Shown: in pieces, positions 28,680 through 38,215 of the stretch
How the letters are laid out: every line of letters starts with the position of its first letter
How positions within the stretch are numbered: the stretch's first letter is position 1
Source of the DNA: Chloroflexota bacterium
Lineage (GTDB): Bacteria; Chloroflexota; Limnocylindria; Limnocylindrales; CSP1-4
Length of the DNA: 64,000 bases
NCBI GenBank assembly: GCA_003141455.1
Contig: PLMA01000058.1
Span: forward strand, 41,214 to 105,213
Reading direction: 5' to 3'
Notes under the pieces: model-generated
What the model was told of the DNA's origin: nothing
Seen by the model: only the letters and a program-made list of their open reading frames with translations
The model's database searches: none
Made by a program: the position numbers and the translations under genes

Positions 28680-29982
28680 AGAGCTGCTTCGAGACGCGCT
28701 CGATCTGAAGCGTATAGACGGCGAGCCGAGCCATGGGCTGGAGGAGCGGGTGATGCGGGCATTGCCGGATCGCCGAGGGCGGCGGCGTTCGGCCTACGCC
28801 GCGGCTTTCCTGGCCGTCGCCGCCGCGATAGCTCTCGTTGCGGCGCTCGTGCCCTGGTTTGCGGGCAGGCCATCGGCAATCGTGGGCGGCCCGAGTGCCT
28901 CGTCCAGCAATACGGCCCCGATCACACCCGAACCGAGCGCGACCGCCATCCCGCTCGCCCACGCTCAAAAGTGGGGCCTGAGCTTCGACTACCCGGCCGC
29001 ATGGCAGGTCAACGACGCGCCCGCGCTGCCGGCCATCTCCTCGCCGAGTCCGCCTCCGGGAATGCGTTTGGAGTCGCTCTACCTGGGCCAGGTCCTGGGA
29101 TACGTGGGCACTCAGACGCCCCAGACCGCCTGCACGCCGGCCGTCACCAAGCCGTTGACCTCTGGAGGCTGGAGCATCAGCGATGGCGTCTGCGCCAGCA
29201 TCTGGTCGCTGCATCCCAGCGATGTGTCGATCCGCGTTCAGGTCGGGCCCGTTACCGGGGCCAATCTGGTCGCGGGACAGCGGATCCCGAGTACCGGCGA
29301 GACGAAGGTCGGCGGCCTGCCCGCTCTGTTCGAGCGGACCGAAGGCGCCAGCGTACCCAACTACGGCCCGGACATGACTTCACCCGGCTTCGTGACGGCG
29401 CCGTCCATCGAATCTGCCATCGGAGCTGACGCGATCCTGACCTGGTACCTGCCCGGCAACGCGGCCCAGCCCATCAACCCGAACGACGTCGGCCCCTCGT
29501 ATCGAATTACGGCCGCGCTCCGCGGCCCCGACACTGCCGCGCTTGAGGCTCAGGTTCAGGCGGTGATGGCCAGCATGCAGTACGACCCGGCGGTGATCTC
29601 ACTGCCGGCCGATCCGGTTGAGCTGGCAGCGCTCGAGAAGACGGCCCTCGCCGCAGGAGTAGCCGAGCGACCGGCCCAGGACGCCGCGAACACCTGCTTC
29701 CCGCATACGGCCGGGTCGGTTACGAGCACGATCATCGTCACGCCTATGGACGCCACGCTCGGCAAGCCGCTCCCGGTGGTCTGCACTGCGGCCATCGAAC
29801 CAAACGCGATGCAGGGCTGGACGATCACGCTGACGGTCAGCTGGTCGGCTTCGGCGGATCGCCAGGCCGGCACCTGGACTGAAGTCAGGTACACAACGAG
29901 CGACGGCCGTACATGGGGGACCGTCGGGACCTGGCCCCTAGTATCGTTCCCGTACGAAGTCGGCTCGGGGAAGCCGGGCTGA
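28669..29982 (+). CDS. Putative membrane anti-sigma factor / extracytoplasmic sensor
   Basis: Overlaps the sigma stop by 11 nt; short cytosolic N-terminus, one TM (AAFLAVAAAIALVAALVPWF), about 370-aa exterior domain. Confidence 0.65.
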   Translation: MEIEELLRDALDLKRIDGEPSHGLEERVMRALPDRRGRRRSAYAAAFLAVAAAIALVAALVPWFAGRPSAIVGGPSASSSNTAPITPEPSATAIPLAHAQKWGLSFDYPAAWQVNDAPALPAISSPSPPPGMRLESLYLGQVLGYVGTQTPQTACTPAVTKPLTSGGWSISDGVCASIWSLHPSDVSIRVQVGPVTGANLVAGQRIPSTGETKVGGLPALFERTEGASVPNYGPDMTSPGFVTAPSIESAIGADAILTWYLPGNAAQPINPNDVGPSYRITAALRGPDTAALEAQVQAVMASMQYDPAVISLPADPVELAALEKTALAAGVAERPAQDAANTCFPHTAGSVTSTIIVTPMDATLGKPLPVVCTAAIEPNAMQGWTITLTVSWSASADRQAGTWTEVRYTTSDGRTWGTVGTWPLVSFPYEVGSGKPG

Positions 29983-30029
29983 GAAGGCACACTCTCGGAC
30001 CGCTCTGTGGCGGACCCATGAGCCGCCGG

Positions 30030-31277
30030 CTAGCCCTCGTCCTCGACTTTCGGCACGCCCACGCGGCCCTCCACCGCTGAGGCGGGATCGCGCTCGAAGG
30101 GTGCCGGCAGCGGCCGATGCAGCAGGCTGGCGCGGGTGACGGCGCGATCGCCGAAGCGCCGCCGGACCGCGTCCGTCGCGGCGACCACGCGCCGCTGCCT
30201 GGATTCCACGACCTCGAACATGGTCGTCTGCTCGGGCTGGCCGAGCTGAGTCGCCGCGACCCCGAGAAGCCGGATCTTCTTGCCGCGGACCTCGGGCCGG
30301 GTCAGCTCGAGCGCCGTCCGCCAGATCGGCTCCGTCAGGTCCGACGGCTCGGGCAGATGCTTCTGGCGGGTGACCGTCCGGAACTGCGAGTCGCGGATCT
30401 TGACCGCCACCGTCCCGGCGCGCAGGCCGGCGGCTCGCAGCCGGGCGGAGACCCCCTCGGTCAAGGCGAGCAGCGTGCGCTCGATTTCGGCCGGGTCCGT
30501 CACGTCGACCGCGAAAGTGGTCTCGTGGCTCACGGATTTCGCCGCTTCGCCGCCGCCGACCACCGGATCCGCGTCGATGCCCAGCGCTCGATCGTGCAGT
30601 GTCCCCCCGTGATCGCCGAGAGCGCGCGCCAGCGTCTCGACCGGCAGCGCCGCCAGTTCGCCGATCGTTCGAATCCCGAGTCCGTGCAGCCGCTCGGCCG
30701 TCTTGGGCCCGATTCCCCAGAGCCGCCGGATCTCGAGCGGGGCCAGGAAGGCCGCCTCCTCGCCGGGCTGCACGACCACCAGGCCGTCGGGCTTGCGCAG
30801 GTCGCTGGCCACCTTGGCGATCAGCTTGTTGGTCGCCACGCCGACCGAGACGGTGAGCTCCGTGGCCGCGACCACCTCGGTCTTGATACGGCGGCCGATC
30901 TCCGGCGCGGTCCCGAAGAGCGCCTCCGAACCGGCGACGTCCAGGAAGGCTTCGTCGATCGAGACCTGCTCGACTGCCGGCGTGAAGCGCCGCAGCACGG
31001 CCATCACCTCGCGGCTGACGCGCTGGTACTTGGCCCCGTCGACAGGCAGGAAGATCCCCTGCGGGCAGAGCCCGAGCGCCGTCCGGAGAGGCATGGCCGA
31101 ATGCACGCCGAACCTGCGAGCTTCGTAGCTGCAGGTGCTCACGACGCCGCGGGACCGCGGGTCGCCGCCGACGATCACCGGCTTGCCGCGCAGCTCGGGG
31201 CGGTCGCGCTGCTCCACCGCGGCGAAGAAGGCGTCCAGGTCCACGTGGATGATGTGGAGGCGGCCGACCGTGGTCAT
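30030..31277 (-). CDS. dinB: DNA polymerase IV
   Basis: IIHVDLDAFFAAVEQRDRPELRGKPVIVGG; YSRV-like and SIDEAFLDV motifs. Confidence 0.95.
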   Translation of the reverse strand: MTTVGRLHIIHVDLDAFFAAVEQRDRPELRGKPVIVGGDPRSRGVVSTCSYEARRFGVHSAMPLRTALGLCPQGIFLPVDGAKYQRVSREVMAVLRRFTPAVEQVSIDEAFLDVAGSEALFGTAPEIGRRIKTEVVAATELTVSVGVATNKLIAKVASDLRKPDGLVVVQPGEEAAFLAPLEIRRLWGIGPKTAERLHGLGIRTIGELAALPVETLARALGDHGGTLHDRALGIDADPVVGGGEAAKSVSHETTFAVDVTDPAEIERTLLALTEGVSARLRAAGLRAGTVAVKIRDSQFRTVTRQKHLPEPSDLTEPIWRTALELTRPEVRGKKIRLLGVAATQLGQPEQTTMFEVVESRQRRVVAATDAVRRRFGDRAVTRASLLHRPLPAPFERDPASAVEGRVGVPKVEDEG

Positions 31278-31345
31278 GGCGGAATGATGGCTCGGCCGGC
31301 GGGTCGTGGCGAGGGGTCTCGGCGCGGAAACTCTATTCTTCGGCC

Positions 31346-32206
31346 ATGCAGTTCGCCATCGACATCCCGAACTTCGGCGCCTTCGCCGATCCGCATCTCA
31401 CCGCGGACGTGGCGCGCGACGCCGAGGCCGCCGGCTGGGACGCCGTATGGGTCTGGGACCACACTCTGCGGGACCGCGGCGTGCCCTACGCCGACCCGTG
31501 GATCCTGCTCGCCGCGATCGCCATGGCGACCACGAGGGTCCGCCTGGGGCCGATGGTCACGCCGCTGCCACGCCGCCGGCCGTGGAGCGTGGCGCGGGAA
31601 GCGGTCACGCTCGATCACCTATCCGGCGGGAGGTTCACGCTCGGGATCGGGCTCGGCAATCCGCCGCGCGAGTTCAGCGCCGTCGGCGAGGAGGCAGACC
31701 CCAAGATTCGGGCCGCCAAGCTGGACGAAGGGCTGGCGATCGTGGCGCAGTGCTGGACCGGAGAGACGTTCAGCTTCCACGGCCAGCACTACCGGCTCGA
31801 TGACGTCGAGTTCCTGCCCAGGCCCTTGCAGCAGCCGCGGATTCCCGTCTGGCTGGCCGCCACATGGCCGATCCCCGCCCCGTTCCGGCGGGCGGCGCGC
31901 TGGGACGGCGTCTGGCCCCTCCGGCGCAATCCGGACGGAATCACCATGACACTGTCTCCTGAAGACGTGCGCGACGTGCTCGAGACGGTCGCACAGGATC
32001 GCGCCGCAGCCGGGCGCCCGGTCACGGACCCGTTCGACGTGCTCATCCACGGCACTACGCCTGCCGACGATCCGGCCGAGGCGGCCGCCATCACCCGCCC
32101 CTACGCCGAGGCCGGCGCCACGTGGTGGACCGAGCGCATCAATCCGTCGCGCGGTTCGCTCGAACAGATGCGCGAGAGGGTTCGCAAGGGGCCGCCCCGC
32201 TTATAG
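31346..32206 (+). CDS. LLM-class flavin-dependent oxidoreductase
   Basis: VARDAEAAGWDAVWVWDH; LDHLSGGRFTLGIGLG. Confidence 0.9.
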   Translation: MQFAIDIPNFGAFADPHLTADVARDAEAAGWDAVWVWDHTLRDRGVPYADPWILLAAIAMATTRVRLGPMVTPLPRRRPWSVAREAVTLDHLSGGRFTLGIGLGNPPREFSAVGEEADPKIRAAKLDEGLAIVAQCWTGETFSFHGQHYRLDDVEFLPRPLQQPRIPVWLAATWPIPAPFRRAARWDGVWPLRRNPDGITMTLSPEDVRDVLETVAQDRAAAGRPVTDPFDVLIHGTTPADDPAEAAAITRPYAEAGATWWTERINPSRGSLEQMRERVRKGPPRL

Positions 32207-32263
32207 CCGGGCCGGGGTTGGCCGGATCGCCCGCAAATCGAGGTGCATGAGGAGTCAGGGCCG

Positions 32264-33304
32264 ATGACCGATGTCTCGCGGGAACGGATGGCGGCCCAGC
32301 TTCTCACCGGACCTCCCGCCTCGGCCGCGGTAGATGTCGTGGAGAGGCTGCTGGCCGTTCAGGCACAGGATCCTCGTGGAGCGCGCCTGGCGATTCGAGC
32401 CCGGAGTGTCGGCCTCGTGGCCGGCGACGTGGACCGGGAGCTGACCCAGGACCGCGCCCTGGTGGTTTCGTGGCTGAATCGCGGCACGCTCCATCTGGTG
32501 CGCCGCGAGGACTATCCCTGGCTGCAGCAACTCACGACGCCGCAGCTCCTCAGCGGCAATACCCGCCGCCTGGCGCAGCTGGGCGTCACGCTCGACGCGG
32601 CCGATCGAGGCGTGGCCGCGCTGGGTCGAGCTCTCGAGGACGAGGGTCCGCTCACCCGGGATCAGCTCCGCGTGCGCATCTCCGCGGCCGGCGTCCGCAC
32701 CGAAGGCCAGGCGCTGGTTCACATCCTGGCGCTCGCGAGCCTGAGGGGCATCATCGTCCGTGGCCCGATGGTCGGCCGCGAGCAGGCGTTCGTGCTCGTG
32801 CGAGATTGGCTGGGGGAGATCGAGGCGGTCGATCGCGAACGTGCCCTGGCCTGGATGGCGAGACGCTACCTGGCGGGGCACGGCCCGGCCGACGAGCGCG
32901 ACCTGGCGAAATGGGGCGGTCTGACGATCCGCGACGCGATCCGCGGGCTGCGGGCGATCGGATCGGATCTCGTTCAGAGAGACGACGGGCTCGTGGACCT
33001 TGCCCGGGCGGATTCGGCAGAAGAGATTCCGCCGCCGCGCTTGCTCGGGGCCTACGAGCCGCTCTTGCTCGGCTGGCGCTCCCGAGAGGGCTTCGTCCCG
33101 TCCCACAGGGAGCGGCTGATCGCCGACAACGGGCTGTTCCGGCCCTTCGCACTGGTGGGCGGTCGGGCGGCCGGCACATGGACCCTTCGAGGGGGCGCGG
33201 TCTCGCTCAATCCGTTCGAGCCGCTTGCTCCCGGCGATAGTGCCGCACTCGAGGCGGACGCTACGGATGTCGTCCGGTTTCTGGGAGGCGCCGCCCCGGG
33301 GTGA
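32264..33304 (+). CDS. Winged-helix DNA-binding domain protein (HTH_42 / AlkZ-like)
   Basis: ERLLAVQAQDPRGARLAIRARSVGL; WLNRGTLHLVRREDYPWL. Confidence 0.85.
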   Translation: MTDVSRERMAAQLLTGPPASAAVDVVERLLAVQAQDPRGARLAIRARSVGLVAGDVDRELTQDRALVVSWLNRGTLHLVRREDYPWLQQLTTPQLLSGNTRRLAQLGVTLDAADRGVAALGRALEDEGPLTRDQLRVRISAAGVRTEGQALVHILALASLRGIIVRGPMVGREQAFVLVRDWLGEIEAVDRERALAWMARRYLAGHGPADERDLAKWGGLTIRDAIRGLRAIGSDLVQRDDGLVDLARADSAEEIPPPRLLGAYEPLLLGWRSREGFVPSHRERLIADNGLFRPFALVGGRAAGTWTLRGGAVSLNPFEPLAPGDSAALEADATDVVRFLGGAAPG

Positions 33305-33319
33305 TGGGCGTCGTCCCCC

Positions 33320-34324
33320 CTAGTACGGCCGGCGCCGCCCCACCCAGAACAGCGCGAGTGCCCCGAGCGCGGCTGACCCGGCCAGCATGATCGCCGACTC
33401 GAGCGCCACGACCTGCCAGTAGTGGTCGCCGGTTACGACATACCAGGCCAGCTGCGGGCCAGGGTACGAGGGTCCGACGCAGGACTCCGCGCCATCCGTG
33501 AGCGTGCATGTCGTGTGGGCATTCCACCAGGCATCGAGATCCCCTTGCCATGGCTTGCCGTCCAGGTACAGGCCGCTGGACTCATAGACGAGCAGTTCGC
33601 CCGGCGAAGAAGCGCCGGGCATTTGGAGAACCGTCATGCCGCGGAGCACGTAGGCGTCCGTCAGCGGTTCCCAGGTGGCACGGGCAAAGAGGCACACGAT
33701 CAGAGCCACGACCACCACCGGCATCGTCCGGCCGAACAGCGCTCCCAGGGCCACGGAACCCATCAGCGCGGCTACTCCCCATAGAACGAGGAACACGCCG
33801 CGCGAAGTGAAGTAGTGGAACGAGGCGTGGGGATCGGTGCCAGGTGCCTGAGCGCCACGCAGAACGTCGGCTGCCAGACCGGCGATCAGCAAGAGCGGCA
33901 CGATCAGCAGCAGCGCCGCGAGGATCCTTCCCGCGAGCCACTTCCAACGTGCCCCGGCAAGAGACCAGGAAAGCGGCGCAGTTCCCTGCTCGAGCTCCCG
34001 GGCCACCAACGGCGCGCCCATCGCGATGCCGACAAAGAACGGCAGCACGTCGCCCAGCGACGACGCGATCCCCACGTCCAGGCTGGTCAACGCATCGGTG
34101 AACCGCTGGCTTGGCAGCTGGCAGGCACCCGGTATCCAGGATGCGTTCGAGGGTCCGTTCCAATAGGGCACGCCTCCGTCCACCAGGCACGAAGCCGGCA
34201 CGCCGACCGAGTTGAGGTGCCAGCTTGCCAGAAGCGCCCACGCCGCGGCCCCAAGGCACATGACCGCTACGGCCAATGTCTCGAAGCGCTGCTGCTTGTA
34301 GGTGAGCCAGATTCGATCGAACAC
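33320..34324 (-). CDS. ABC transporter permease (paralog 1)
   Basis: LTYKQQRFETLAV N-terminus; VARELEQGTAPLSWSLAGARWKWLAGRILAALLL; C-terminus WVGRRRPY. Confidence 0.8.
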   Translation of the reverse strand: MFDRIWLTYKQQRFETLAVAVMCLGAAAWALLASWHLNSVGVPASCLVDGGVPYWNGPSNASWIPGACQLPSQRFTDALTSLDVGIASSLGDVLPFFVGIAMGAPLVARELEQGTAPLSWSLAGARWKWLAGRILAALLLIVPLLLIAGLAADVLRGAQAPGTDPHASFHYFTSRGVFLVLWGVAALMGSVALGALFGRTMPVVVVALIVCLFARATWEPLTDAYVLRGMTVLQMPGASSPGELLVYESSGLYLDGKPWQGDLDAWWNAHTTCTLTDGAESCVGPSYPGPQLAWYVVTGDHYWQVVALESAIMLAGSAALGALALFWVGRRRPY

Positions 34325-34345
34325 GTCGTCTCCCCGGCTCTCAGC

Positions 34346-35524
34346 TCAGTAGGGTCGGCGCCGGTCCACCCAGACAAAGGCGATTGCGCCGCAGAACAAC
34401 GATCCCAGGAGCAAGATTCCGGACTCCAGGCCGACGATCTGCCAGTACCACGACCCCGGAATGACGTAGGGGATCTGCTGGGGGAAGTGGCTCGGATCGA
34501 CGGTCGGTCCCTGACACGCTATGCCGCCGTTGCCCACCGTTGTTGGGTAGCCCGGCGTCGCCGGCGCACCCGGCGAGCTCGAGGCGCCCGGCGAATTCGA
34601 GGCGCCCGGCGAGCCAGCCTCGGCAGGAGACGTCGAGTCGCTCGGCGTCGGGATCGGCGTGCACACCATGTTCTGGGCGTACCAGTCATTGCGCTGGGCA
34701 TCGGTGACTTCCTTGCCATCGATGAACGTCTTGTAGTAGAGGTTCATATCGGCGTAGGCGGGGCCTCCCGGCCCGTAGACCACATAGCCGCCCTGCTGGT
34801 TCTGCTGGTCCTGCTGGACCTGCTCAACGGCGAACGACCTCAGGACGAAGTGGCTCATGCCGGAATCCCACGCAGCTCTCACGAAGAAACAGACAACGAG
34901 CGCGACGACCACAGCGGGCATGGTCCGACCGAGAAGGGTGCCCAGGGCAAAGGTCCCGGCGAACGCGGCCAGCGCCCAGAAGACATCGATGACGCCCCGG
35001 CCCAGGTAGTTCGAGAACGAGGCGTAGGGATTGAGGCCAGGGCTCAGTGCGCCTTCCAGCACGTTGGCGGCCAAACCCACCGCGAGCATCAGCGGCGCGA
35101 GAAGCACGACCCCTGCCAGAACCTTGCCCAGAAGCCAGCGCCGCCGAGAACCTGAGAGCGCCCAGGAGAGTGGCGCCGTCCCTTGTTCGATCTCCCTGGC
35201 CACCAGTGGCGCCCCCACGACGATCCCCGTGAGCAGCGGCGCGAACAGAAGCAAGAGCTGGACAAGGCTCATGTCCAGGCTTGACTTGGTATCGAAGAAC
35301 GACTTCGCGAGTTCGTTGCAATGCGCCTGGGCCGCGCTGATCGGCCCCTGCGACGGATCTGCGTACCCGAATTGATAGGTCTGCAGGCACGAGAGTGGCA
35401 CGTTCAGGGAGTTGAGCCGATAGGCCTCGATCAGGGCTGCGAGCGTCAAACCGACGCAGACGATCGTTACCGCGACGGTCTCGAAGCGGTGCTGCTTGAG
35501 CGTCAGGATGATCCGGGCTCGCAT
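34346..35524 (-). CDS. ABC transporter permease (paralog 2) with low-complexity SPGA insert
   Basis: LTLKQHRFETVAV; VAREIEQGTAPLSWALSGSRRRWLLGKVLAGVVLL; insert AEAGSPGASNSPGASSSPGAPATPG; C-terminus WVDRRRPY. Confidence 0.8.
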   Translation of the reverse strand: MRARIILTLKQHRFETVAVTIVCVGLTLAALIEAYRLNSLNVPLSCLQTYQFGYADPSQGPISAAQAHCNELAKSFFDTKSSLDMSLVQLLLLFAPLLTGIVVGAPLVAREIEQGTAPLSWALSGSRRRWLLGKVLAGVVLLAPLMLAVGLAANVLEGALSPGLNPYASFSNYLGRGVIDVFWALAAFAGTFALGTLLGRTMPAVVVALVVCFFVRAAWDSGMSHFVLRSFAVEQVQQDQQNQQGGYVVYGPGGPAYADMNLYYKTFIDGKEVTDAQRNDWYAQNMVCTPIPTPSDSTSPAEAGSPGASNSPGASSSPGAPATPGYPTTVGNGGIACQGPTVDPSHFPQQIPYVIPGSWYWQIVGLESGILLLGSLFCGAIAFVWVDRRRPY

Positions 35525-35533
35525 CTCGTCCCC

Positions 35534-36442
35534 CTAGTTGAGCTGCAGGCCGGTCGTGCCTCGCCCGGCGGCGAGGTAGCCCAGGACCACTTCTTCCAGG
35601 CTGGCCGGCTCGGTGGCGGCTGCCGCGCCTTCTCCCGCATCGGCCGGCACCCGCCACAACGTCAGCCGCGTGAGCCCCTTGCCCGCGAAAGAGCCGACCG
35701 CGATGCCTCCGGGCGGCGGCGACTTCGAATCCGTCAGCTTGTGCGCCTGCCGCGCCTCCTCCAGCGGGCAGTCGAGCAGGACCTTCCCGGCACCCAGGAT
35801 CACCAGCCTGTCGCAGGCCTCCTCCACGTCCGTGACGATGTGCGACGAGAGCAGGACCGTCGATCCGTCCGACCGAATCGCGTCGATGAGGACCTGGATG
35901 AACTCGCGGCGGGCCAGCGGATCGAGGTTGGCCAGCGGCTCGTCGAGCAGCAGAACCTTGGCTCGAGTTCCCAGCGCGATGGCCAGGCCGAGCTGCGCCG
36001 CCTGACCGCCGGAGAGTGTGTCGGCACGTTGATCGAGCGGGATGCCGAGCTGGTTCAGGCGCTTGCGAGCGTATTCGGCATCGAAACCGGAGTGCAGGCT
36101 GCGTGCCATCGCCAGGTGATCGTCGACGTCCAGACCGCGGTAGACGGCCGGGGTTTGCGGCACGTAGCCGACGCCGCGCAACGCCTCGCTGCGGTGCTTC
36201 CAGGGATCTACGCCGTCGACTTCGACCCGGCCGCCGTTCGGCCGCTCGAAAGCCATGCAGATCCGGATGAGAGTCGTCTTGCCGGCGCCGTTCGGGCCCA
36301 CGAGCGCGGTCACGCTGCCGGCGGGGACCGTGAGATCGATGGCATCTAGCGCGGTCTTCTTCCCGAACCGCTTGCTCAGCCCGTGAGCCTGAAGTGCGAC
36401 GCCGGTCGCCCGTGCCACCAGAGCCCCTGCGTCGGTCGCCAT
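35534..36442 (-). CDS. ABC transporter ATP-binding protein
   Basis: Walker A GPNGAGKTT; signature LSGGQAAQLGLA; Walker B VLLLDEP; alternative start at 36472. Confidence 0.93.
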   Translation of the reverse strand: MATDAGALVARATGVALQAHGLSKRFGKKTALDAIDLTVPAGSVTALVGPNGAGKTTLIRICMAFERPNGGRVEVDGVDPWKHRSEALRGVGYVPQTPAVYRGLDVDDHLAMARSLHSGFDAEYARKRLNQLGIPLDQRADTLSGGQAAQLGLAIALGTRAKVLLLDEPLANLDPLARREFIQVLIDAIRSDGSTVLLSSHIVTDVEEACDRLVILGAGKVLLDCPLEEARQAHKLTDSKSPPPGGIAVGSFAGKGLTRLTLWRVPADAGEGAAAATEPASLEEVVLGYLAAGRGTTGLQLN

Positions 36443-36530
36443 TCCCCACCTCCGGCTGTTCTCACGCGCCACGGCTTGTCCGACGGCTCCGGCCCCGAGT
36501 ATACGGGCCGACGCAGTCGCCCGAATCCCT

Positions 36531-37745
36531 CTAGAACGCCCAGTGACCCTCGACGAACAGGATCGTGAAGAGGCCCAGCAAGAGGACCGACGCCGCGAAC
36601 AGCGGCGGGCCGAGCCAGGGCCGCCGGCCCAGCCGCCCTCCCAGGATGAAGACCGGGAAGACGCCGAGGATGTACCGCGGCACGCTGATCGGCCAGTTCA
36701 AGGTCAGGAACGAAACCAGCGTCAGGAGGGTGTACACCGCGTACGACAGGCGGGACGCCCGGGAGAAGAAGCACCAGATCGCGGTCACGGCCAGAACAGC
36801 GAAGGCGAGGAGGGGCGCGACGTAAACGGTCAGCCATCCCTCGTTCATCGTACCGTTGAGGGCATTGTCCACGATGCCGGGCATCCAGTCCCACGGCGCG
36901 GCGTTCTGGACGTGGAAGTAAAAGCGCTGGGCCTCGACGAAGTACAGGGCGTTGCCGAATACCACCCAGTTGATGGCCACGTAGGAGAGCGGCCCCAGGA
37001 GCGCGACGGCGATCCAGATCGCGTCCCGATCGAGCCGCCTGGTCTGAAGCACGCGTTTCTGCACGAGGTACTCGACCGCCAGCGCGGGGATGAGGAACGC
37101 GCCCTGGATCCGGGTGGCTCCGGCAAGGGCTCCGGCAAGACCCGCTCCGGCCCAGTTCCCGCGTCGCGCGAACAGGAACGACCAGACGACCAGCGCCAGG
37201 AACAAGGACTCGGAGTAGGGGGCGACAAAGACGAACGCGGTAGGGAACAGGTTCATCGCGACAACCGACAGGCGGGCGGTGTCGCGGTCCGTGTCGAGCT
37301 GGGCGAGCAGGTACAGCCCGCCGGCCGCCAGCAGGCTGAACGCCAGCGCCAGGGCCATCGCCCCTGCGAGCGGCGAGACGATCCACGAGACCATCGCGAT
37401 CAGCAATGGGTACAACGGGAACAGGACTATCCGGGCCGGATCGGCCGACCAGTAGCCGCGCGCGGCGAGCTCGAGGAAGTGCGGCCCGTCCCAGTGATTC
37501 CACAGATTGAGCCCGTCCGATCCCTGGAGATTGTTGGGAACGAAAACGATGAGCGCGACGACGGCAAAGACCAGGAGGACGGCGTGGATCAGGAGGGTCG
37601 GGACGACCGCATCGACCCAGACCGGACCGGAGAGCCTGTGTAGATCGAGGGCAGGGAGACGGGCCCCGAACCGGCCCGCCCGCGGAAGAGCGAGTCCGTC
37701 TGGCGGGAGATCGTCAGACTGGCCGTCCGCCTCGATCGTCCGCAC
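36531..37745 (-). CDS. Integral-membrane mannosyltransferase (PIG-V-like)
   Basis: NHWDGPHFLELAARGYW...IVLFPLYPLLIAMVS; PYSESLFLALVVWSFLFARRGNW. Confidence 0.75.
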   Translation of the reverse strand: MRTIEADGQSDDLPPDGLALPRAGRFGARLPALDLHRLSGPVWVDAVVPTLLIHAVLLVFAVVALIVFVPNNLQGSDGLNLWNHWDGPHFLELAARGYWSADPARIVLFPLYPLLIAMVSWIVSPLAGAMALALAFSLLAAGGLYLLAQLDTDRDTARLSVVAMNLFPTAFVFVAPYSESLFLALVVWSFLFARRGNWAGAGLAGALAGATRIQGAFLIPALAVEYLVQKRVLQTRRLDRDAIWIAVALLGPLSYVAINWVVFGNALYFVEAQRFYFHVQNAAPWDWMPGIVDNALNGTMNEGWLTVYVAPLLAFAVLAVTAIWCFFSRASRLSYAVYTLLTLVSFLTLNWPISVPRYILGVFPVFILGGRLGRRPWLGPPLFAASVLLLGLFTILFVEGHWAF

Positions 37746-37754
37746 GGGCTACGC

Positions 37755-38201
37755 TCAGCCCTTGGGCTCGACGACGACCGTGACCTCGGGAGCCATGCCG
37801 GGGTACAACTTGACCGCGACCTTGTAGGTGCCGAGCGTCTTGAGCGGATCGGGCAGCTCGATCTTGTGGCGGTCCACGGTGATGCCGCGCCGGGCGAGGG
37901 CTTCCGCGATCTCCTTGGCCGTGATGGAGCCGTAGAGCTTGCCGCCCTCGCCCACTTTCACGCCCATGGTGAGCGTCGTGCTGCCGATGCGGGTGGCCGC
38001 GATCTCGGCGTCCTCGCGCTCTCGCTTGCGCTTCTCCTCGCGGCTGGCGATGTCGTGCTGCCAGGCGCGGTAAGCGCCACCGGCCGCGGGCACGGCGACT
38101 TTTCTGGGAATCAGGAAGTTCCGGGCATAGCCTTCGGCGACATCCTTCATCTCGCCGCTCTTGCCGAGCTTGTCGACGTCGGCGGTCAGGATGACCTTCA
38201 C
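37755..38201 (-). CDS. rplI: 50S ribosomal protein L9
   Basis: KVILTADVDKLGKSGEMKDVAEGYARNFLIPRKVAVPA; GTG start at 38201. Confidence 0.95.
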   Translation of the reverse strand: MKVILTADVDKLGKSGEMKDVAEGYARNFLIPRKVAVPAAGGAYRAWQHDIASREEKRKREREDAEIAATRIGSTTLTMGVKVGEGGKLYGSITAKEIAEALARRGITVDRHKIELPDPLKTLGTYKVAVKLYPGMAPEVTVVVEPKG

Positions 38202-38215
38202 TCGAAAGATTCCTC

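Noticed and set aside
34824-36449. 541-aa minus ORF spanning the ABC ATPase and permease 2
   Set aside because: Alternate frame of two clear genes; Arg-rich with no domain.
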